The notes: generated by a model not told the origin, from the sequence alone. A stretch of DNA of 64,000 nucleotides from Microbacterium sp. 2FI (GCF_005502885.1 NZ_SCMR01000002.1:248001-312000); one strand, 5' to 3'; positions 8,504 to 23,366 are shown, counted from the first letter of the stretch. Numbers and translations are program-made.

Positions 8504-9346
8504 ATGCTGCGCATCGCCGTGCCGAACAAGGGCTCGCTCGCCGACACCGCCTCCGAGATGCTCCGCGAGGCCGGGTACTCCGGCCGCCGCGACCCGAAAG
8601 ACCTCCACGTCGTCGACACCCACAACGAGGTCGAGTTCTTCTACCTCCGCCCGAAGGACATCGCGACCTACGTCGGCTCGGGCGCGCTCGACGTCGGCAT
8701 CACCGGTCGCGACCTGCTGCGCGATGCCCGGATGCCGGGGGCGCGCGAGATCGAGGCGCTCGGGTTCGGGCGCTCGACGTTCCGCTTCGCGGCTCCTCCG
8801 GGACGCTTCACCGAGCTCACCGACCTCGAGGGCGTGCGCATCGCGACGTCGTATCCGGGGCTCGTCGACGGCTTCCTCGACAGCCACGGCGTGGCCGTCG
8901 ACCTCGTCCCGCTCGACGGGGCGGTCGAGTCGGCCGTGCGGCTCGGCGTCGCCGACGCGGTGGCCGACGTCGTCGAGACCGGCACCACGCTCCGCCAGGC
9001 AGGCCTCGACGTGTTCGGCCCGCCGCTGCTCGAGTCCGAGGCTGTGCTGATCGCCGGTCCGACCGATGCCGACGGCACCGAGACGCTGCTGCGGCGCCTG
9101 CGCGGCGTCATGGTCGCCCGCCGCTATGTGATGGTCGACTACGACCTTCCGTCAGCCCTCGTCGACGAGGCCGTGAAGATCGCGGGCGGCATCGAGTCGC
9201 CGACCATCTCGCCGCTGCGCGACCCGGAGTGGGTGGCCGTCCGCGTCATGGTCGCCCGCGCAGGGGTCAACAAGGTGATGGACGAGCTCTACGCCATCGG
9301 CGCGCGGGCGATCCTGGTCACCGCGATTCACAACGCGAGGCTCTGA
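8504..9346 (+). CDS. hisG: ATP phosphoribosyltransferase, long form
   Basis: First and feedback-regulated step of histidine synthesis, joining ATP and PRPP. At 280 residues this is the long form: two periplasmic-binding-like lobes ([19 protein letters not shown] at the N-terminus, [10 protein letters not shown] near residue 65, and a PRPP loop [16 protein letters not shown] near 153) followed by a C-terminal ACT-like regulatory domain from about residue 208 that binds histidine. No HisZ is needed for this form. The ATG at 8504 is preceded by a weak purine stretch. Its TGA overlaps the hisF ATG by one base. Confidence 0.95.
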   Translation: MLRIAVPNKGSLADTASEMLREAGYSGRRDPKDLHVVDTHNEVEFFYLRPKDIATYVGSGALDVGITGRDLLRDARMPGAREIEALGFGRSTFRFAAPPGRFTELTDLEGVRIATSYPGLVDGFLDSHGVAVDLVPLDGAVESAVRLGVADAVADVVETGTTLRQAGLDVFGPPLLESEAVLIAGPTDADGTETLLRRLRGVMVARRYVMVDYDLPSALVDEAVKIAGGIESPTISPLRDPEWVAVRVMVARAGVNKVMDELYAIGARAILVTAIHNARL

Positions 9347-10152
9347 TGAGCCTCGTCTGCCGCGTCATCCCGTGCCTCGACGTCGCCGCGGGCCGGGTCG
9401 TCAAGGGCGTGAACTTCGAGAACCTCCGCGATATGGGCGACCCCGTCGAGCTCGCGAGCCTGTACTACGAGCAGGGCGCCGACGAGATCACGTTCCTCGA
9501 CGTCACCGCGACGGTCGACGAGCGCTCGACCACGTACGACGTCGTCCGTCGCACCGCCGAGCAGGTCTTCATCCCGCTCACCGTCGGCGGGGGAGTCCGC
9601 ACCACCGACGACGTCGCGCGCCTGCTGTCTGTCGGCGCCGACAAGATCGGCGTCAACTCCGCCGCGATCGCCCGGCCCGAGCTGATCGACGAGATCGCCG
9701 ACCGCTTCGGCGCGCAGGTGCTCGTTCTCTCGCTCGACGTCAAGCGCTCCCCGAACACCGAGTCGGGTTTCGTGGTGACGACCCACGGCGGGCGCACCGA
9801 GACGACCCTCGACGCCCTCGCATGGGCGCGTGAGGCGATCGAGCGCGGCGCCGGCGAGCTGCTGGTCAACTCCATCGACGCCGACGGCACGAAGGCCGGC
9901 TTCGACCTCGAACTCGTCCACCTCATGCGCGAGATCTCGAGCGTGCCCGTTATCGCCTCGGGCGGCGCCGGCAAGGCGGCCGACTTCGGCCCCGCGATCG
10001 AGGCGGGCGCGAACGCCGTGCTGGCGGCATCCGTCTTCCACTCCGGCCAATTGACCGTGGGCGATGTCAAGGCGGCGATGCGAGCGGACGGCATCGCGGT
10101 GCGAGAGGTGGCGGCATGCGATGCACTGAGCGAGCGGAGCGAGACGAAGTGA
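9346..10152 (+). CDS. hisF: Imidazole glycerol phosphate synthase, cyclase subunit
   Basis: With HisH it uses ammonia to close the imidazole ring, giving imidazole glycerol phosphate and AICAR. The (beta/alpha)8 barrel carries the catalytic aspartates D12 ([14 protein letters not shown]) and D131 (LSLDVKR), plus phosphate loops TVGGGVR and ASGGAG. At 268 residues it is about 10-15 longer than usual: the tail [11 protein letters not shown] is encoded by a sequence that resembles one arm of the hairpin repeat at 24180-24247, so the tail looks like an acquired read-in. It overlaps hisG by 1 nt and hisI by 4 nt. Confidence 0.95.
   Translation: MSLVCRVIPCLDVAAGRVVKGVNFENLRDMGDPVELASLYYEQGADEITFLDVTATVDERSTTYDVVRRTAEQVFIPLTVGGGVRTTDDVARLLSVGADKIGVNSAAIARPELIDEIADRFGAQVLVLSLDVKRSPNTESGFVVTTHGGRTETTLDALAWAREAIERGAGELLVNSIDADGTKAGFDLELVHLMREISSVPVIASGGAGKAADFGPAIEAGANAVLAASVFHSGQLTVGDVKAAMRADGIAVREVAACDALSERSETK
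10124..10148 (+). repeat. Half copy of a repeat inside the hisF 3' end
   Basis: CTGAGCGAGCGGAGCGAGAC followed by GAAG closely matches an arm of the long inverted repeat at 24180-24247. Here it is read as the last hisF codons, ending just before the hisI start. It looks like a degenerate extragenic palindrome now used as coding sequence. Confidence 0.6.
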
Positions 10153-10532
10153 CCGAGACGATCGACGAGCGCATCGCGCGCGTGAGCTTCACCCCCGACG
10201 GGCTCGTCGCGGCGATCGTGCAGCAGTGGGACACGCGCGAGGTGCTGATGCTCGGGTGGATGGATGCCGAGGCCCTCCGCCGAACGCTCACCGAAGGTCG
10301 CGTCACCTTCTGGTCGCGGTCGCGCCAGGAGTACTGGCGCAAGGGCGACACCTCCGGTCACATCCAGCTCGTCCGCGGCGCACGTCTGGACTGCGACGGC
10401 GATGCGATCCTCGTCGAGGTCGATCAGGTCGGCGTCGCATGCCACACCGGCACACGCACGTGCTTCGACGCCGACGATCTCGACCCGGCCCGTGGTCCCG
10501 AGCTCCCGGCATCCGCGGAGGAGAGCGCATGA
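10149..10532 (+). CDS. hisI: Phosphoribosyl-AMP cyclohydrolase
   Basis: Third step of histidine synthesis, opening the purine ring of phosphoribosyl-AMP. The 127-residue single-domain protein shows [16 protein letters not shown] (about residues 32-47), [18 protein letters not shown] (about 56-73) and the metal-binding [24 protein letters not shown] with its cysteines (about 83-108). I take GTG at 10149 ([14 protein letters not shown]), which overlaps the hisF stop as GTGA; an in-frame ATG at 10116 would add 11 residues encoded by the repeat inside hisF and is less likely. The next gene starts on the hisI stop codon. Confidence 0.95.
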   Translation: MTETIDERIARVSFTPDGLVAAIVQQWDTREVLMLGWMDAEALRRTLTEGRVTFWSRSRQEYWRKGDTSGHIQLVRGARLDCDGDAILVEVDQVGVACHTGTRTCFDADDLDPARGPELPASAEESA

Positions 10533-11167
10533 TGCGTCGTGCCCGCCTCATCGCCGTCGTTGCGACCCTCGCCGCCGGCGCGCTCGGCGTGATCTCGTCG
10601 ACCCAGACGTGGCTCACGGTGATCCTCGCCGACGGCGCCGCCACCGTGATCGCCGTCCCCGGCGCATCCGCGGTCGCCGTCCTGGCACCGCTCAGCCTCG
10701 CGGTGCTCGCCCTCGGTGGAGCGCTGTCGATCGTCGGCCGTGTTCTGCGCTACGTCTTCGGCGGCCTGAGCGTGCTCATCGCCGGCATTCTGGCGTGGCT
10801 GACCGCGCCCGTCGTGATCGAAGCGCCGACCTCCGCATACGCCGCCGCCGTCACCGAGTCCACCGGCATCGCGGGCGAATCCGCCGTGACGCTGCTCGTC
10901 GCGGGCGTGACGACGACCCCGTGGCCGGCGATCACACTGGTGGCGTGGGGAGTGCTGTTCGCCGCCGGCGTGCTCACACTCATCACGGCTCGCCGGTGGC
11001 GGGGGAGCGACCGCCGCTACCGCACGACGGCGACCGTCGACGCCGGCGCAGCGGGTGCCGGAGCCGCCGAAGGCGGCCGCCCGCACGACGCCGCGAAGGA
11101 CCGCGCGATCGACTCGTGGGACGACCTCTCGCGTGGCGAGGATCCGACCGCCCGCCCGCTAGACTGA
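10529..11167 (+). CDS. Trp-biosynthesis-associated membrane protein
   Basis: A 212-residue membrane protein of the actinobacterial family found next to tryptophan genes (TIGR02234 type). It has four hydrophobic segments: about residues 5-25, 47-67, 70-92 and 128-150. The conserved feature after the first segment is SSTQTWLTV near residues 23-31, and an Ala/Gly-rich charged cytoplasmic tail ends the protein. Function is not established. It overlaps hisI by 4 nt (ATGATG start). In other actinobacteria trpE commonly lies directly upstream of this gene; here hisI does. Confidence 0.82.
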   Translation: MMRRARLIAVVATLAAGALGVISSTQTWLTVILADGAATVIAVPGASAVAVLAPLSLAVLALGGALSIVGRVLRYVFGGLSVLIAGILAWLTAPVVIEAPTSAYAAAVTESTGIAGESAVTLLVAGVTTTPWPAITLVAWGVLFAAGVLTLITARRWRGSDRRYRTTATVDAGAAGAGAAEGGRPHDAAKDRAIDSWDDLSRGEDPTARPLD

Positions 11168-11197
11168 CCACACCCCCGTGCCTATCAGGAGGAGAAC

Positions 11198-11428
11198 ATG
11201 AGCAACCCCATCGGCGACCCCGGCCACGGACACTCGCCCGCCGCCTGGACGGCCGTCGTGATCATGCTCGTCGCGGTCACCCTCGGCACGGTGTTCTACT
11301 GGTTCGACCTGCCCGTGCTCGTGTGGGCATCTGCCGGTCTCCTCGTCGTCGGGCTCCTCGTGGGCTGGGGCATGGCCAAGGCCGGCTACGGCGTCAACGG
11401 TTCGAAGTACACCGCGAAAGAGCACTGA
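11198..11428 (+). CDS. Small HGxxPAAW-family membrane protein
   Basis: A 76-residue protein with the eponymous motif HGHSPAAW at residues 10-17, then two hydrophobic segments of about 20 residues (about 18-36 and 40-58) separated by a short turn, and a charged tail. This family is conserved in actinobacterial tryptophan gene regions; its role is unknown. An excellent ribosome site (AGGAGGAG) lies 5-6 nt before the ATG. trpC begins one base after the stop codon, so it is certainly in the trp transcript. Confidence 0.85.
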   Translation: MSNPIGDPGHGHSPAAWTAVVIMLVAVTLGTVFYWFDLPVLVWASAGLLVVGLLVGWGMAKAGYGVNGSKYTAKEH

Positions 11429-11429
11429 C

Positions 11430-12233
11430 GTGCTCGCCGACCTCACGGCCGGCGCGGTGGAGGATGCCGAGGCCCGCGCATCAGAGCGGCCCCTCGCGGT
11501 CGTCGAGGCCGCCGCTCTCGCGCAGCCTGCCGCCCGCGACGCGCTCGCAGCCCTCGCTCCCGCCGATCGCGTCAAGATCATCGCCGAGGTGAAGCGCGCG
11601 AGCCCCTCGCGCGGCGACCTCGCCGCGATCCCCGACCCCGCCCTGCAGGCCCGTCGCTATCAAGAGGGCGGCGCCTCGGCGATCTCGGTCCTCACCGAAG
11701 GACGGCGCTTCAAGGGAAGCCTCGCCGACCTCGAGGCGGTCCACTCGGCGATCGACCTGCCGGTGCTGCGCAAGGACTTCATCGCCAACGAGTACCAGGT
11801 GCTCGAGGCCCGAGCAGCCGGCGCCGACCTCGTGCTGCTGATCGTCGCGGCCCTCGACCAGGACGTGCTCGAGCGGCTCCACGCCTTCACGCTGGCGCTC
11901 GGCATGACTCCGCTCGTCGAGACCCACTCCGCCGACGAGGTCGATCGCGCCGCCGACATCGGCGCCCGGCTCATCGGCGTGAACGCGCGCGACCTCTCGA
12001 CGTTCGCGCTCGATCGCGACCTGTTCGGCCGGCTCGCCGACCGCATTCCCGCAGATGCGATCAAGATCGCAGAGTCGGCGGTGCTGCAGCCCGCCGACGT
12101 CGCGCACTATCGCGCCGCCGGCGCCGACGTCGTGCTGGTCGGAGAGGCTCTCGTGACGAACGACCCCGTGTCCACCCTCCAGGCGTTCCTGGCGGCCGGC
12201 GATACGCCGATCGAGGGGAAGGTGTCGCAATGA
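11430..12233 (+). CDS. trpC: Indole-3-glycerol-phosphate synthase
   Basis: Closes the indole ring: CdRP to indole-3-glycerol phosphate plus CO2 and water. The 267-residue TIM barrel has [14 protein letters not shown] (about residues 49-62) with the first catalytic Lys, [14 protein letters not shown] (about 83-96), PVLRKDFI (about 109-116) with the second catalytic Lys, and [11 protein letters not shown] and AESA in the second half. It is a single-function TrpC with no TrpF domain; no trpF or trpD is seen in the window. The GTG start is one base after the preceding stop, and the end overlaps trpB by 4 nt. Confidence 0.96.
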   Translation: MLADLTAGAVEDAEARASERPLAVVEAAALAQPAARDALAALAPADRVKIIAEVKRASPSRGDLAAIPDPALQARRYQEGGASAISVLTEGRRFKGSLADLEAVHSAIDLPVLRKDFIANEYQVLEARAAGADLVLLIVAALDQDVLERLHAFTLALGMTPLVETHSADEVDRAADIGARLIGVNARDLSTFALDRDLFGRLADRIPADAIKIAESAVLQPADVAHYRAAGADVVLVGEALVTNDPVSTLQAFLAAGDTPIEGKVSQ

Positions 12234-13438
12234 GTCTTCGCGACGAACACGGCCCGTTCTTCGGCGAGTTCGGCGGGCGGTTCATGCCCGAGTCCCTCAT
12301 CGCGGCGATCGACGAGCTCACCGCCGAATACGAGGCCGCGAAGGCCGACCCGGCATTCCAGGCCGAGTTCGTGCGGCTGCTGCACACCTATGCGGGCCGC
12401 CCCTCGGCCATCACCGAGGTGGCCCGTTTCGCCGAGCACGCCGGCGGCGCGCGGATCTTCCTCAAGCGCGAAGACCTCAACCACACCGGCTCGCACAAGA
12501 TCAACAACGTGCTGGGCCAGGCCCTGCTGACCCAGCGGCTGGGCAAGACCCGCGTGATCGCCGAGACCGGCGCCGGCCAGCACGGTGTGGCGACCGCCAC
12601 GGCGGCGGCACTCTTTGGCTTCGAGTGCACGATCTACATGGGCGAGGTCGACACCGAGCGCCAGGCGCTCAACGTCGCCCGCATGCGGCTGCTGGGTGCC
12701 GAGGTCGTGCCGGTGAAGACCGGGTCGCGCACCCTCAAGGACGCGATCAACGACGCCTACCGCGACTGGGTCGCCAGCGTCGAGAACACCAACTACATCT
12801 TCGGCACCGCGGCCGGCCCCCACCCGTTCCCGGCGATGGTGCGCGACTTCCAGAAGGTCATCAGCGAAGAAGCTCGCGCCCAGCTGCTGGACGAGACCGG
12901 CCGGCTCCCCGACGCCGTCATCGCGTGCGTCGGCGGCGGGTCGAACGCGATCGGCATGTTCGACGCGTTCCTCGACGACGAGGGCGTGAAGCTCTTCGGC
13001 GTCGAGGCGGCCGGTGACGGCGTCGACACCGACCGGCACGCGGCATCCATCGAGCGGGGCCGCCCAGGCGTGCTCCACGGCGCGAAGACCTTCGTGCTGC
13101 AGGACGAGGACGGCCAGACCATCGAGTCGCACTCGATCTCGGCCGGCCTCGATTACCCCGGCGTCGGACCCGAGCACTCATGGCTGGCGTCGATCGGCCG
13201 TGCGGAGTACATCCCGGCGACCGACGACGAGGCCATGCAGGCGCTGCGTCTGCTGTCGCAGACCGAGGGCATCATCCCCGCGATCGAGTCGGCGCACGCG
13301 CTGGCAGGGGCACTGCGGCTCGGGCGCGAACTCGGACCCGACGCGATCCTGGCCGTGTGCCTCTCGGGCCGCGGCGACAAGGACATGGACACCGCGGCAC
13401 GCTACTTCGACCTCTACGACAAGGGAGCCGCCGAGTGA
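12230..13438 (+). CDS. trpB: Tryptophan synthase beta chain
   Basis: Condenses indole with serine using PLP. The 402-residue product is of the TrpB1 type that pairs with TrpA. PLP is held by Lys90 in the signature [10 protein letters not shown]; the phosphate loop is GGGSNAIG near residue 236, and E113 of AETGAGQHG is the catalytic Glu. The N-terminus [11 protein letters not shown] is typical. Start ATG overlaps the trpC stop (ATGA), with GGGGAAGG upstream; trpA starts on its stop as GTGA. Confidence 0.97.
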   Translation: MSLRDEHGPFFGEFGGRFMPESLIAAIDELTAEYEAAKADPAFQAEFVRLLHTYAGRPSAITEVARFAEHAGGARIFLKREDLNHTGSHKINNVLGQALLTQRLGKTRVIAETGAGQHGVATATAAALFGFECTIYMGEVDTERQALNVARMRLLGAEVVPVKTGSRTLKDAINDAYRDWVASVENTNYIFGTAAGPHPFPAMVRDFQKVISEEARAQLLDETGRLPDAVIACVGGGSNAIGMFDAFLDDEGVKLFGVEAAGDGVDTDRHAASIERGRPGVLHGAKTFVLQDEDGQTIESHSISAGLDYPGVGPEHSWLASIGRAEYIPATDDEAMQALRLLSQTEGIIPAIESAHALAGALRLGRELGPDAILAVCLSGRGDKDMDTAARYFDLYDKGAAE

Positions 13439-14229
13439 CCTCGCGCGTCGCCGCGGCGATCGACGCCGCCCACGCCGAAGGCCGCGGCGCATTCGTCGGC
13501 TACCTGCCGCTCGGATTCCCCGATCTGCAGACGAGCATCGACGCGGCGGTCACCCTCGCCGAGAGCGGCGCCGACGTGCTCGAGCTCGGCCCGCCGTACT
13601 CCGACCCGGTGATGGACGGCACGGTCATCCAGGAGGCCACGCAGACGGCGCTCGCTGCCGGCTTCCGCTTGCGCGACACCTTCACGGCGGTGCGCGAGAT
13701 CACGCGCCGCGTCGACGTCCCTGTGCTCGTGATGACCTACTGGAACCCGGTGCTCCAGTACGGCGTCGACCGCTACGCCGACGACCTCGCCGCGGCCGGG
13801 GGAGCGGGCCTCATCACGCCCGACATCACGCCCGAATCGGCATCCGAGTGGATCGCCGCGAGCCAGCGAACGGGCCTGGATCGCGTCTTCCTCGCCGCTC
13901 CCACCTCGACCGACGAGCGTCTCGACCTCATCGTCGAGAACTCGACGGGCTTCGTCTACACCGTCTCGACCATGGGCATCACCGGCGAGCGAGCGGAATT
14001 GGATGCCGCGGCACGCACGCTCGTGGCCCGCCTCCGCGACCGCGGGGCGGCCCACGCGTGCGTCGGCATCGGCATCTCGAACGCCGCGCAGGTCGCGAGC
14101 GTGCTCGAATACGCCGACGGTGCGATCGTCGGCACGGCACTCGTCCGGGCGCTCCGCGACGGGGGCCTCGACGGCCTCGCCGCGACCGCACGGGCCCTCG
14201 CCGACGGCACGGCGCGCTCAGCGTCCTAA
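13435..14229 (+). CDS. trpA: Tryptophan synthase alpha chain
   Basis: Splits indole-3-glycerol phosphate to indole, which passes to TrpB through a tunnel. The 264-residue TIM barrel has [13 protein letters not shown] at residues 18-30, catalytic E50 ([11 protein letters not shown]) and D61 (MDGTVIQ), and VSTMGITG near residue 177. The GTG at 13435 overlaps the trpB stop by 4 nt. A longer open frame reaches back into trpB but lacks homology. Its TAA stop is part of a TAAACT box that may serve as the -10 element of lgt. Confidence 0.95.
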   Translation: MTSRVAAAIDAAHAEGRGAFVGYLPLGFPDLQTSIDAAVTLAESGADVLELGPPYSDPVMDGTVIQEATQTALAAGFRLRDTFTAVREITRRVDVPVLVMTYWNPVLQYGVDRYADDLAAAGGAGLITPDITPESASEWIAASQRTGLDRVFLAAPTSTDERLDLIVENSTGFVYTVSTMGITGERAELDAAARTLVARLRDRGAAHACVGIGISNAAQVASVLEYADGAIVGTALVRALRDGGLDGLAATARALADGTARSAS

Positions 14230-14283
14230 ACTCTTCTCGTCGGCCCACAGCCGGCGCCCCCGACACCTAGGACCAGATCACCC

Positions 14284-15255
14284 ATGATCAACGTCGCGGC
14301 ATCCGTCGTCGCCAGCATCCCGAGCCCGTCCGTCAGCTACATCGACCTCGGGCCCCTGCGCATCCACTTCTACGCGCTGTGCATCATCGCGGGCATCATC
14401 GCCGCGGTGTTCCTGACGAACCACCGCCTCACCAAGCGCGGCGCGGAGCCCTGGGTGGTCGTGGACATCTCTCTCATCGCGGTGCCGCTCGCCATCATCG
14501 CGGCGCGGATCTACCACGTGCTCACCCACTTCGACTTCTACTTCGGCGAAGGCGCGAACCCGCTCTCGGCGCTTTACATCTGGGAGGGCGGCATCGCGAT
14601 CTACGGCGCCCTCATCGGCGGCGCGATCGGCGCTTGGCTCGGATGCCGCTGGACCGGCATCCGCTTCTGGACGTTCGCCGACGCCCTCGCACCGGGACTC
14701 CTGCTCGCCCAGGCGATGGGACGCTTCGGCAACTGGTTCAACCAGGAGCTCTTCGGCCTGCCGACCGACCTTCCCTGGGGCCTGGAGATCGACCCCGACA
14801 ACGGAGCCTTCCCGCCGGGACTCGCCCCCGACACGCTGTTCCACCCCACCTTCCTTTACGAGGTGATCTGGAACAGCCTGGGCGTGCTCGTGCTGCTGTG
14901 GCTCAGCCGGAAGTTCGTCCTGCAATGGGGGCGCCTGTTCGGCATCTACCTCGTCTGGTACAGCGCCGGCCGCATCGTGTGGGAGTCGATCCGCATCGAT
15001 CCGAGCGAGATCTTCCTCGGCCTCCGCACCAACGTGTGGGCGGCGATCATCGGCGTGGTCATCGGCATCACCATCTTCTTCGTGCAGAAGCGGCGCCACC
15101 CCGGCCTCGAGCCGTCGCCGTATGTGCCGGGCCGTGAGTGGAAGCCCGACGGGGCTGTACAATCGCAGAACACCGACGACTTCGTCGACGTCAGCGAACC
15201 CCCGACGTCCGAGACTGTCGAGGGCAGCGCCACAAGCACATCCGCCACGAAATAG
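14284..15255 (+). CDS. lgt: Prolipoprotein diacylglyceryl transferase
   Basis: Transfers diacylglycerol from phosphatidylglycerol to the lipobox cysteine of prolipoproteins at the membrane. The 323-residue protein has about seven membrane segments. The family signature is [17 protein letters not shown] near residues 139-155; [11 protein letters not shown] near 102 and [14 protein letters not shown] near 226 are also conserved. The tail beyond about residue 275 is acidic and Ser/Thr-rich, as in other actinobacteria. A substrate is in this window: the FKBP lipoprotein at 53781. lnt at 46502 does a later step. Confidence 0.95.
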   Translation: MINVAASVVASIPSPSVSYIDLGPLRIHFYALCIIAGIIAAVFLTNHRLTKRGAEPWVVVDISLIAVPLAIIAARIYHVLTHFDFYFGEGANPLSALYIWEGGIAIYGALIGGAIGAWLGCRWTGIRFWTFADALAPGLLLAQAMGRFGNWFNQELFGLPTDLPWGLEIDPDNGAFPPGLAPDTLFHPTFLYEVIWNSLGVLVLLWLSRKFVLQWGRLFGIYLVWYSAGRIVWESIRIDPSEIFLGLRTNVWAAIIGVVIGITIFFVQKRRHPGLEPSPYVPGREWKPDGAVQSQNTDDFVDVSEPPTSETVEGSATSTSATK

Positions 15256-15258
15256 CAT

Positions 15259-15291
15259 GCTGTTCCCTTCCGCATCACGCGGAAGGACAGC
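15259..15291. promoter_or_regulatory. Hairpin between lgt and gltB
   Basis: CCTTCCGC (15266-15273) pairs with GCGGAAGG (15279-15286) across a 5-nt loop, and GCTGT/ACAGC (15259-15263 / 15287-15291) extends the stem after a 2-nt bulge. There is no T run. It sits 50 bp before the gltB ATG, so it may be a terminator for lgt or an element in the gltB leader. Confidence 0.5.
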
Positions 15292-15340
15292 ACCGGGCCG
15301 ACGTCGTCCCATCTTGAGCATCAACGTGAGGACGGTAGGT

Positions 15341-19913
<4,573 letters not shown>

Positions 19914-19921
<8 letters not shown>

Positions 19922-21380
19922 CCCGAAAGGCTTTCTGAAGGTCACCGAGCGTGAGCTGCCCCCGCGGCGGCCCGTGCCGGTGCGGATCATGGACTGGAAA
20001 GAGGTCTATGAGCCGGGGGACTCCGCGGTGCTGCGCCGGCAGGCCGGTCGCTGCATGGACTGCGGCGTGCCGTTCTGCCACAAGGGCTGCCCGCTCGGCA
20101 ACCTGATCCCCGAGTGGAACGACCTGACGTGGCGCGGCGAGGGCCGCTCGGCGATCGAGCGTCTCCACGCGACGAACAACTTCCCGGAGTTCACCGGGCG
20201 ACTGTGCCCCGCACCCTGCGAGAGCTCGTGCGTGCTCGGCATCAACCAGCCGGCCGTCACGATCAAGCAGATCGAGGTCTCGATCATCGACGAGGCGTTC
20301 TCGCACGGCTGGGTCGAGGCCGAGCCGCCCGGGCGCCTGACCGGCAAGACCGTCGCCGTCGTCGGCTCGGGGCCTGCGGGTCTCGCCGCCGCACAGCAGC
20401 TCACGCGCGCCGGCCACACGGTCGCCGTCTTCGAGCGCGACGACCGCATCGGCGGACTCCTCCGCTACGGCATCCCCGATTTCAAGATGGAGAAGAAGCA
20501 CCTCGAGGCGCGTCTTCGCCAGATGCAGGATGAGGGCACCCGCTTCCGCGCCGGCGTCGAGATCGGCAAGGACATCTCGTGGAGCGACCTGCGAGCGCGG
20601 TATGACGCGGTCGTCGTGACGACGGGCGCCACGGTTCCGCGCGAGCTTCCGATCCCCGGCCGCGACCTCGCCGGCGTGCACTTCGCCATGGAGTACCTGG
20701 TCGAATCGAACAAGGCCGTCGCCGGTGACGCGGTGCCGCACCAGATCTCGGCCGAAGGCAAGCACGTCATCGTCATCGGCGGCGGCGACACCGGCGCCGA
20801 CTGCATCGGCACCGCGCACCGCCACGGAGCCCTCAGCGTCACCAACCTCGCGATCGGCAAGCAGCCGCCGGGGGAGCGGCCCGAGCACCAGCCGTGGCCG
20901 ATGAGCCCCACCCTGTTCGAGGTGTCGTCTGCGCACGAAGAGGGCGGCGAGCGGTCGTACCTCGCCTCGACCGTGGAGTTCCTCGGCAACAGCGCGGGCG
21001 AGGTGCGCGCGCTGCGCGTCGCCGAGACCGAGTTCGTCGACGGACGCCGCGTCCCCAAGAGCGGCACCGAGCGCGAGATCCCTGCCGACCTCGTGCTGAT
21101 CGCGATGGGCTTCACCGGCCCCGAGCGGGCGCTGCTCGAGGACCAGCTGGGTGCGCAGTTCACCGACCGCGGCAACGTCGGACGCGACGCCGACTACCAG
21201 ACCACCGCTCCGGGCGTGTTCGTGGCCGGCGATGCCGGTCGCGGTCAGTCCCTGATCGTCTGGGCGATCGCCGAAGGCCGCGCCGCGGCCGCGGAGGTCG
21301 ACCGCTATCTCATGGGCGAGACCGAGCTTCCGGTTCCCGTCCGCCCCCACGATGTCGCCATCGGCCTGCAGCCCGCGTAG
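19914..21380 (+). CDS. gltD: Glutamate synthase (NADPH), small subunit
   Basis: Supplies electrons from NADPH to GltB through FAD and iron-sulfur clusters. In the 488-residue protein the N-terminal Fe-S region contains [17 protein letters not shown] (about residues 44-60) and [12 protein letters not shown] (about 97-108). The FAD fold has [12 protein letters not shown] near residue 150 and the NADPH fold [11 protein letters not shown] near 289; [14 protein letters not shown] near 430 is the FAD C-terminal motif. The GTG start has a GGAGGTGA site and lies inside the gltB end. Its TAG stop is part of TAGGCT, a likely -10 box for pyk. Confidence 0.97.
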
Positions 21381-21383
21381 GCT
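21378..21383 (+). promoter_or_regulatory. Possible -10 box of pyk
   Basis: TAGGCT overlaps the gltD stop codon and lies 45 bp before the pyk ATG. The same hexamer precedes several other starts in the window. It would give a leader of about 38 nt with the GGAGAAACC ribosome site. Confidence 0.45.
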
Positions 21384-21427
21384 GGCCGAGGCATTCGCCA
21401 CCACTGAACCCCCCGGAGAAACCACGG

Positions 21428-22879
21428 ATGAGACGCGCCAAGATCGTCGCCACACTGGGCCCCGCCACCTCGACCTATGAGAGCGTTCGCGCGATCATCG
21501 AGGCCGGTGTCGACGTCGCCCGCTTCAACCTGAGCCACGGCGACTATTCGGTCCACGACAACAACTTCGCCAACGTGCGCAAGGCCGCCGACGACGCCGG
21601 GCGACCGGTGGCCGTCCTCGTCGACCTGCAGGGCCCCAAGATCCGCCTCGGCAAGTTCGAGAACGGCCCGCACGACCTCGCCGTCGGCGACATCTTCAAG
21701 ATCACGACCGAAGACATCCTCGGCACGAAGGAGATCGTGTCGACGACCTTCAAGGGCCTGCCCGCCGACGTCAACCCCGGCGACTTCCTGCTGATCGACG
21801 ACGGCAAGGTGCGCGTCGAGGTCATCGAAGTCGAGGGTGCCGTCGTCACGACGAAGGTCATCGTCGCCGGCGCCGTCTCCAACAACAAGGGCATCAATCT
21901 GCCCGGCGTCGCGGTGAACGTCCCCGCGCTCAGCGAGAAGGACGAGGCCGACCTCCGCTGGGGTCTTCGCGCCGGTGCCGACCTCATCGCGCTGTCGTTC
22001 GTGCGCAGCGCGAAGGACGTCCAGCGCGTCCACGTGATCATGGCCGAGGAAGGCCGCCACATCCCGGTCATCGCGAAGATCGAGAAGCCGCAGGCCGTCG
22101 ACAACCTCGAAGAGATCATCGACGCGTTCGACGGCATCATGGTCGCCCGCGGCGACCTGGGCGTCGAGCTGCCGCTGGAGGCGGTGCCGATCGTGCAGAA
22201 GCGTGCGGTCGAGCTCTGCCGTCGCATGGCCAAGCCCGTCATCGTCGCGACGCAGATGCTCGAGTCGATGATCGACAACCCGGTGCCCACGCGCGCCGAG
22301 ACGAGCGACGTCGCCAACGCCGTCCTCGACGGCGCCGACGCGGTCATGCTCTCGGGCGAGACGAGCGTCGGGAAGTACCCGGTCGTGGTCGTCGAGACGA
22401 TGGCCCGCATCGTCGACTCGACCGAGGAGCACGGTCTCGAGCGCATCCAGCCCCTCACGACCAAGCCCCGCACCCAGGGCGGCGCGATCACGCTCGCAGC
22501 CCTCGAGGTGGCCGAGTTCGTCGACGCGAAGTACCTCTGCATCTTCACCGAGTCGGGCGACACCGCTCGTCGCATGTCGCGCCTGCGTCCGCGCATCCCC
22601 ATGCTCGGCTTCACGCCCGAGCCGGCGATCCGCCGTCGCATGGCGCTCACATGGGGTGTGCAGTCGACCCTCGTCGAGCACGTCACGCACACCGACCGCA
22701 TGTTCATCCAGGTCGACGACTACCTCCTCACCCACGACCTCGCAGAGGTCGGCGACAAGGTGGTCGTGATCTCGGGATCCCCTCCCGGAATCATCGGCTC
22801 GACCAACGACATCCGCATCCACAAGGTGGGCGACGCGGTGCACGGCAAGGCTCCGATCTACAAGTCCGGCGAGTTGTAG
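21428..22879 (+). CDS. pyk: Pyruvate kinase
   Basis: Last glycolytic step: PEP and ADP to pyruvate and ATP. The 483-residue product has the TIM barrel start RRAKIVATLGPAT (residues 2-14), FNLSHGDY near 38, the catalytic IPVIAKIEKPQAVDNL with its Lys near residue 220, GIMVARGDLGVELP near 239 and the MLSGETSVGKYP region near 310. The C-terminal allosteric domain runs from about residue 350 (ITLAALEVAEFVDAKYLCIFTESG). The ATG has a GGAGAAACC site. A very strong terminator follows. Confidence 0.97.
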   Translation: MRRAKIVATLGPATSTYESVRAIIEAGVDVARFNLSHGDYSVHDNNFANVRKAADDAGRPVAVLVDLQGPKIRLGKFENGPHDLAVGDIFKITTEDILGTKEIVSTTFKGLPADVNPGDFLLIDDGKVRVEVIEVEGAVVTTKVIVAGAVSNNKGINLPGVAVNVPALSEKDEADLRWGLRAGADLIALSFVRSAKDVQRVHVIMAEEGRHIPVIAKIEKPQAVDNLEEIIDAFDGIMVARGDLGVELPLEAVPIVQKRAVELCRRMAKPVIVATQMLESMIDNPVPTRAETSDVANAVLDGADAVMLSGETSVGKYPVVVVETMARIVDSTEEHGLERIQPLTTKPRTQGGAITLAALEVAEFVDAKYLCIFTESGDTARRMSRLRPRIPMLGFTPEPAIRRRMALTWGVQSTLVEHVTHTDRMFIQVDDYLLTHDLAEVGDKVVVISGSPPGIIGSTNDIRIHKVGDAVHGKAPIYKSGEL

Positions 22880-22897
22880 ACACGCAACGGATCAAAC

Positions 22898-22931
22898 GGG
22901 GGTCGCGCTCAGTATGCTGAGCGCGACCCCC
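22898..22931 (+). terminator. Intrinsic terminator after pyk
   Basis: A perfect 15-bp stem, GGGGGTCGCGCTCAG (22898-22912) pairing with 22917-22931 across a TATG loop, followed by GTCGTCTT. It lies 18 bp after the pyk stop codon and before the SHOCT gene. Confidence 0.85.
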
Positions 22932-22961
22932 GTCGTCTTACCCCTGAGAGGTGATCGTCCT

Positions 22962-23348
22962 ATGTTCTGGGACTTCTTCTGGTTCCTGCTGTGGAGCTTC
23001 TACTTCATCGCCTACCTCTACGTGGTGATCCTGATCATCACCGACCTCTTCCGCGACCACGCCCTGAGCGGCTGGCTCAAGGCGCTGTGGATCATCGCCC
23101 TGGTCTTCCTCCCGTTCCTCACCGCGCTCATCTACGTGATCGCGCGCGGCGGAGGCATGGCCGAACGCGCATACGCGAACCGCGGCGGGGCCGTGCCCGA
23201 GAGCGACGACTACCGGCCGGCCGCATCGGCGAGCCCGGCAGCCGACATCGCCAAAGCCAAGGAGCTGCTCGACGCCGGCACGATCTCGCAGGGCGAGTTC
23301 GATGCACTCAAGAGCAAGGCGCTCGGCAACCAGTACTTCGGCGCGTAG
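22962..23348 (+). CDS. Small membrane protein with PLD-N-type and SHOCT domains
   Basis: A 128-residue protein. Two hydrophobic helices at about residues 1-25 and 38-60 (FWDFFWFLLWSFYFIAYLYV and LWIIALVFLPFLTALIYVIA) match the phospholipase-D-nuclease N-terminal membrane module. After a linker rich in Ala/Ser/Pro, a SHOCT helix pair at about residues 96-125 reads DIAKAKELLDAGTISQGEFDALKSKAL. Such proteins are widespread in actinobacteria; function is unknown. The start ATG has a GAGAGGTGA site. It stands alone between two strong hairpins. Confidence 0.8.
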   Translation: MFWDFFWFLLWSFYFIAYLYVVILIITDLFRDHALSGWLKALWIIALVFLPFLTALIYVIARGGGMAERAYANRGGAVPESDDYRPAASASPAADIAKAKELLDAGTISQGEFDALKSKALGNQYFGA

Positions 23349-23366
23349 CGCCGCTCGTGCGAACGA

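Noticed and set aside
11160..11165. TAGACT before the HGxxPAAW gene as a leaderless promoter
   Set aside because: It ends more than 30 nt before the start codon, which has a strong AGGAGG site of its own.
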